Of a stretch of DNA of 64,000 bases, positions 61,222 through 64,000 are shown one piece after another. This DNA comes from Eucalyptus grandis. Lineage: Eukaryota; Streptophyta; Magnoliopsida; Myrtales; Myrtaceae. Location: assembly GCF_016545825.1 (NCBI RefSeq), contig NC_052614.1, forward strand, positions 27,925,669 through 27,989,668, written 5' to 3'. Numbering within the stretch: position 1 is the first letter of the stretch; every line of letters begins with the position of its first letter. Position numbers and translations under genes: made by a program. A model generated the notes under the pieces. That model had not been told where the DNA came from. It did no database searches and saw only the letters and a list, made by a program, of their open reading frames with translations.

Positions 61222-62571
61222 TCAAGTTGGATCGATCAGGTAAGCTTGGTAAGGAACTGCAGTCTCGATGGCAAGATTTTCTAGTGATTCCAGTGCATCA
61301 ACACCTTGAATCTCAACCAGTTTCGGACAGTCCCAAACTGCAAAGTCCTTGAGATTTGTAGAGTTAGATAAGTTGGACAATGTTTGAAGGAGGGGACAAT
61401 TCGTAATCAACAAGACCCGTAGATTCTCCAAGTCGGAAAGGTCAACAACTTCAAGAAGATTGCAATTGCGAACTGTAAGGTTCCTCAAACTAGAGGGGAG
61501 CTGTCCAATCTGGTACAGGTTCTTGCAGTTGATGAGTTGAAGTTCTTTCAAACAGCAAAGGCAACTCAAATATGAGCTCATGTTGGTGATATTTGGAAGT
61601 CCCAAAATACAATATGGGCTGTAAGTTCCCACTTTTGGAAGAAGGTAGGGGTCAATCACTGTTTTAGGGCGAACAAATTTTTCAGGATTACTTTTGGATC
61701 CTAAAAATGCGAACCGATCAGGATCACTTTTGGATCCTAAAACAGTTACCCTTGACCCATAAGGATTGCTTTTGGATCCTAAAAATGTGAACCTATCATA
61801 ATTACCTTTGGATCCTAAAAATGTGAACTCATTGCTGAAAAAGAATAGTTCCAGATTTTTTAAGTTCACAAGATTGGAGATCTTTGGAGCTTTATTTGTG
61901 GCCCTCGAGGACAGACATAGACTTACCAAACTTTGGGGAAGCTTTGGTACATCCTCTACACAAGTTTCTGTTAATTTCAAAATCTTCAATGAAGGTAGTC
62001 CACTAATATCACTAGGAATGATAGTTAGCCGCAAGCAATCCTCTCCATAAATCTCTTCAAGTTTCTCCAACGATCCAATTGTCTCGGGTAACTTTTTCAT
62101 GTTACTTCCGTTCATCTTCAACACTTTCAAGCTATGTAGATAGACAATAGTTTTTGGCAACTCTTCAATGGCCGTGTAGGAGACATCCAACTTAGCTAAA
62201 AATTTCAGTATCCCAATCGAGTTGGGAAGTGTCCTTAGCCTGGGAAATCCACAAACAACCAAGCACTCAAGATTTACAAGTGCTTTGATTGGGACTTGAT
62301 TAATGCTTCCAGAGAATACATAGTTATCTATGAGCAGCTCAGTCAAAGCTTCCAGAGAACCTAGTTCAACCGGCAACTTTTGGAGAAGAAAACATGCATT
62401 TAGATTCAAGTGTTTCAGACATTTCAGATGACCAATGGATCGATCAATTAGTAGCAAATTCCTACATCCCTCTAGAATCAATTTTTCTAAGGATGTAAAT
62501 GCAGAGAGGTCAGGAGTTGTGCTTAACCCAAGGCAATTGGACATATTAAGGACCTTCAATCTCGTAGCCAC
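61222..62571 (-). CDS. TNL C, last exon: LRR domain (gene continues beyond 64000)
   Basis: Open for 449 codons after an acceptor (GATAG|GTGGCTACG) matching the LRR exon start of A. It begins VATRLKVLNMSNCLG and ends YQAYLIDPT at a TGA (61222-61224). It has about 14 LRRs (LPNSIGILKFLAKLDVSYT, LPETIGSLEKLEEIYGEDC, SNLVNLKNLELFF, SSLRNLTVRNCNLLEVVDLS). In the middle, four copies of an FLGSKSNPxxF unit (12, 14 and 12 residues apart) replace an LRR segment. Of the three TNL LRR exons in the window it is the only one without a break. The TIR and NB exons are not in the window; in A the equivalent intron is 4.7 kb, so they may lie past the right edge. Whether gene C is intact cannot be judged. Confidence 0.85.
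   Translation of the reverse strand: MATRLKVLNMSNCLGLSTTPDLSAFTSLEKLILEGCRNLLLIDRSIGHLKCLKHLNLNACFLLQKLPVELGSLEALTELLIDNYVFSGSINQVPIKALVNLECLVVCGFPRLRTLPNSIGILKFLAKLDVSYTAIEELPKTIVYLHSLKVLKMNGSNMKKLPETIGSLEKLEEIYGEDCLRLTIIPSDISGLPSLKILKLTETCVEDVPKLPQSLVSLCLSSRATNKAPKISNLVNLKNLELFFFSNEFTFLGSKGNYDRFTFLGSKSNPYGSRVTVLGSKSDPDRFAFLGSKSNPEKFVRPKTVIDPYLLPKVGTYSPYCILGLPNITNMSSYLSCLCCLKELQLINCKNLYQIGQLPSSLRNLTVRNCNLLEVVDLSDLENLRVLLITNCPLLQTLSNLSNSTNLKDFAVWDCPKLVEIQGVDALESLENLAIETAVPYQAYLIDPT
61696..61815 (-). repeat. Four-copy in-frame repeat in TNL C LRR exon
   Basis: GGATCC (with flanking ttttggatcctaaaa) recurs at 61696, 61732, 61774 and 61810, spacings 36, 42 and 36 bp, all multiples of three. The encoded unit is (F/V)LGSK(S/G)(N/D)P.. 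and the frame stays open. Confidence 0.9.
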
Positions 62572-63013
62572 CTATCAAATGATTATGCATATTCAATGAG
62601 TTTGCCTTAAAAAAAAAATTGCTGAACATAAACAAATAAATTGACTAAGGAAGCATTTCGCCAAAAGTAACTTTACAAGTACCCCGTGCATATGCATTCC
62701 ACTCACATAGTTGTGGTCCCGTTTTTTAATTGATAACCATATATATTTTATCATCAAATTTAACTTAGAAGTACTTTATATATTATTTGAGCATAATAAA
62801 TCTATATGGAGTTTAATGTTTCTTTTAACACATTAAAATAAGGGCAGTAGCTTTTTAAGAATCATATTACTATATTTTCATACTAGGATTTTGTTAAAGG
62901 ATGCATGCAAAACACCTAAGTGAAGAATTATTTGTTGGGAGTGTGCTTTGCCAAAAGAGATTGCTAAGAGGGAGCTCAAGACTTATCTTTACCCCAAAAA
63001 CTTAAGCCAATGA
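62572..63013 (-). other. Start of TNL C intron 3 (acceptor side)
   Basis: AT-rich intronic sequence next to the acceptor of gene C. No other feature is visible. Confidence 0.55.
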
Positions 63014-64000
63014 TGTGACATTCCGAATTTTTTAATTCTACTTTCAATTAAATTAATCAAGCCTTTCATCAATGCGCCTAAAGTGCTGTTTTTAGAATGG
63101 ATCACTCTTAAGATAACTAGATTATCTGAAGAAGGTATTAGGAGATTTTAATGCAATAGACTTGAGAATTCAACCATGAATCGATTACTCGACCGTGCTC
63201 ATCTACTGAGGTCATTACAGCATAGTTATAAGTCGATTAGAAATCAGAGATAGATTAGTCCGACTGAACTGTGTGGCTAAACGTGGGTGATTCCACTAAA
63301 TTATAAAATTCTCGTTGACCATCATTAGATTGATTTTTCTATCATTTTGGTACCCTATGTCCGTATATGAATTCTTGAGATTTTCATGACAACCGAGAGT
63401 CGCCAATATGTCAAAGAGGTTCATTGTGGCTCGAAGAAAATCAACCATGGGTAATTTGCACTAAAAACTTCTAAAAGCTACCCGGTAGCTCAGGTTATGC
63501 TAAAATCGTGACAGATTAAAATTAACCCCAAATTTGAATCCGATTTCAAAAATTGAAAGTTCTGTCATATCACAAGTCATTTTAGGAACATCAACTTAAT
63601 TTCCGAAAATTTTTCTGAAAACGAACTTTTGGCGGAAAAAGTCAAGATATGGCCGTTTTCGACCGGAAAAATCAGATGACCATTTTTTATTACGAAATTG
63701 GGATGCAAGTGGGATTAATTGGTGAGGAAAAATACTAATTTGATTGTGAGTTCGATGACGGAATTTATAGAAGCCGAATTGGATGGATTCAAAGAGAAAT
63801 TAGGGTCCAATTTGAAGGAAAATGTGTGAAATTCGAATGCCCCCATGGACCCAACTTGTGGACCTCTTCAAGGCTTCTAGAATGGGGTTTTTGGTCTAAA
63901 ATGGTTGTGCAAGCCAGTTGGGTTGTGGTGGAGCCCTCCAAGGGGGACAAAGAGATGAGATGAAGCCATTGGTGCCCCCCTCCAAGCCAAAGCGGTCCCC
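63014..64000 (+). mobile_element. Possible LTR start, cut by the window edge
   Basis: TGTGACATTCCG at 63014 looks like an LTR start and the following kilobase differs in composition from the intron before it. No partner LTR, target duplication or coding region is visible, so this is tentative. Confidence 0.3.

Noticed and set aside
1..64000. CRISPR array, rRNA, prophage or other prokaryotic system
   Set aside because: The window has spliced plant genes and plant retroelements; tandem repeats found here have no spacer pattern.

Overview
The window is plant nuclear DNA. Three things show this: TIR-NB-LRR (TNL) resistance genes in the usual exon pattern (TIR / NB-ARC / short linker exon / LRR exon) with GT-AG introns, many Ty1/copia retrotransposons primed from initiator tRNA-Met, and plant-type LINE, SINE, TRIM and MITE remains. 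The TNL proteins look like those of woody dicots, and I suspect Myrtaceae (Eucalyptus-like), but I cannot prove the species. No intact, complete gene lies in the window; it is a decayed, minus-strand TNL cluster full of mobile elements.

Layout. 1-5349: LINE relic split by a 500-bp solo LTR (1865-2364), then a 1116-bp SIRE-like solo LTR (2916-4031). 5350-14911: a full-length but decayed minus-strand SIRE/Maximus-type copia element with an extra env-like ORF. 15196-16529: an AT-rich foldback element with long inverted ends. 16590-17260: a second LINE relic. 20043-20560: the C-terminal end of a MAPKKK-like kinase pseudogene.

21938-32892: TNL gene A (minus), all four exons recognisable, with two in-frame TGA codons. 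Its introns carry a Mutator-type MITE, a TRIM with three LTR copies, a tandem duplication and a SINE. 34400-39607: a second copia element (plus), probably young because its 207-bp LTRs differ at two positions. Its integrase core has been inverted in place. 40470-46750: remains of a lost TNL copy ('D'), recognisable from intron and upstream sequence shared with A and B and broken by two solo LTRs (605 bp and 2657 bp), each with a perfect 5-bp target duplication. 47040-50710: TNL pseudogene B (minus). 51447-53393: its upstream region, duplicated at 45968-46750. 53394-61221: gene-poor, with hairpins and MITE-like repeats. 61222-62571: the LRR exon of a third TNL, C (minus), open throughout, whose TIR and NB exons must lie beyond 64000. 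63014-64000 may be the start of another LTR.

The TNL copies record the history of the locus: B preserves the empty site of A's TRIM and a 139-bp version of A's 2.6-kb intron 1. I found no CRISPR array, tRNA/rRNA gene or bacterial-type operon, and no clearly new biological system. The most unusual items are the inverted integrase segment, the internal short-repeat expansions in the LRR exons of A and C, and the AT-rich foldback element.
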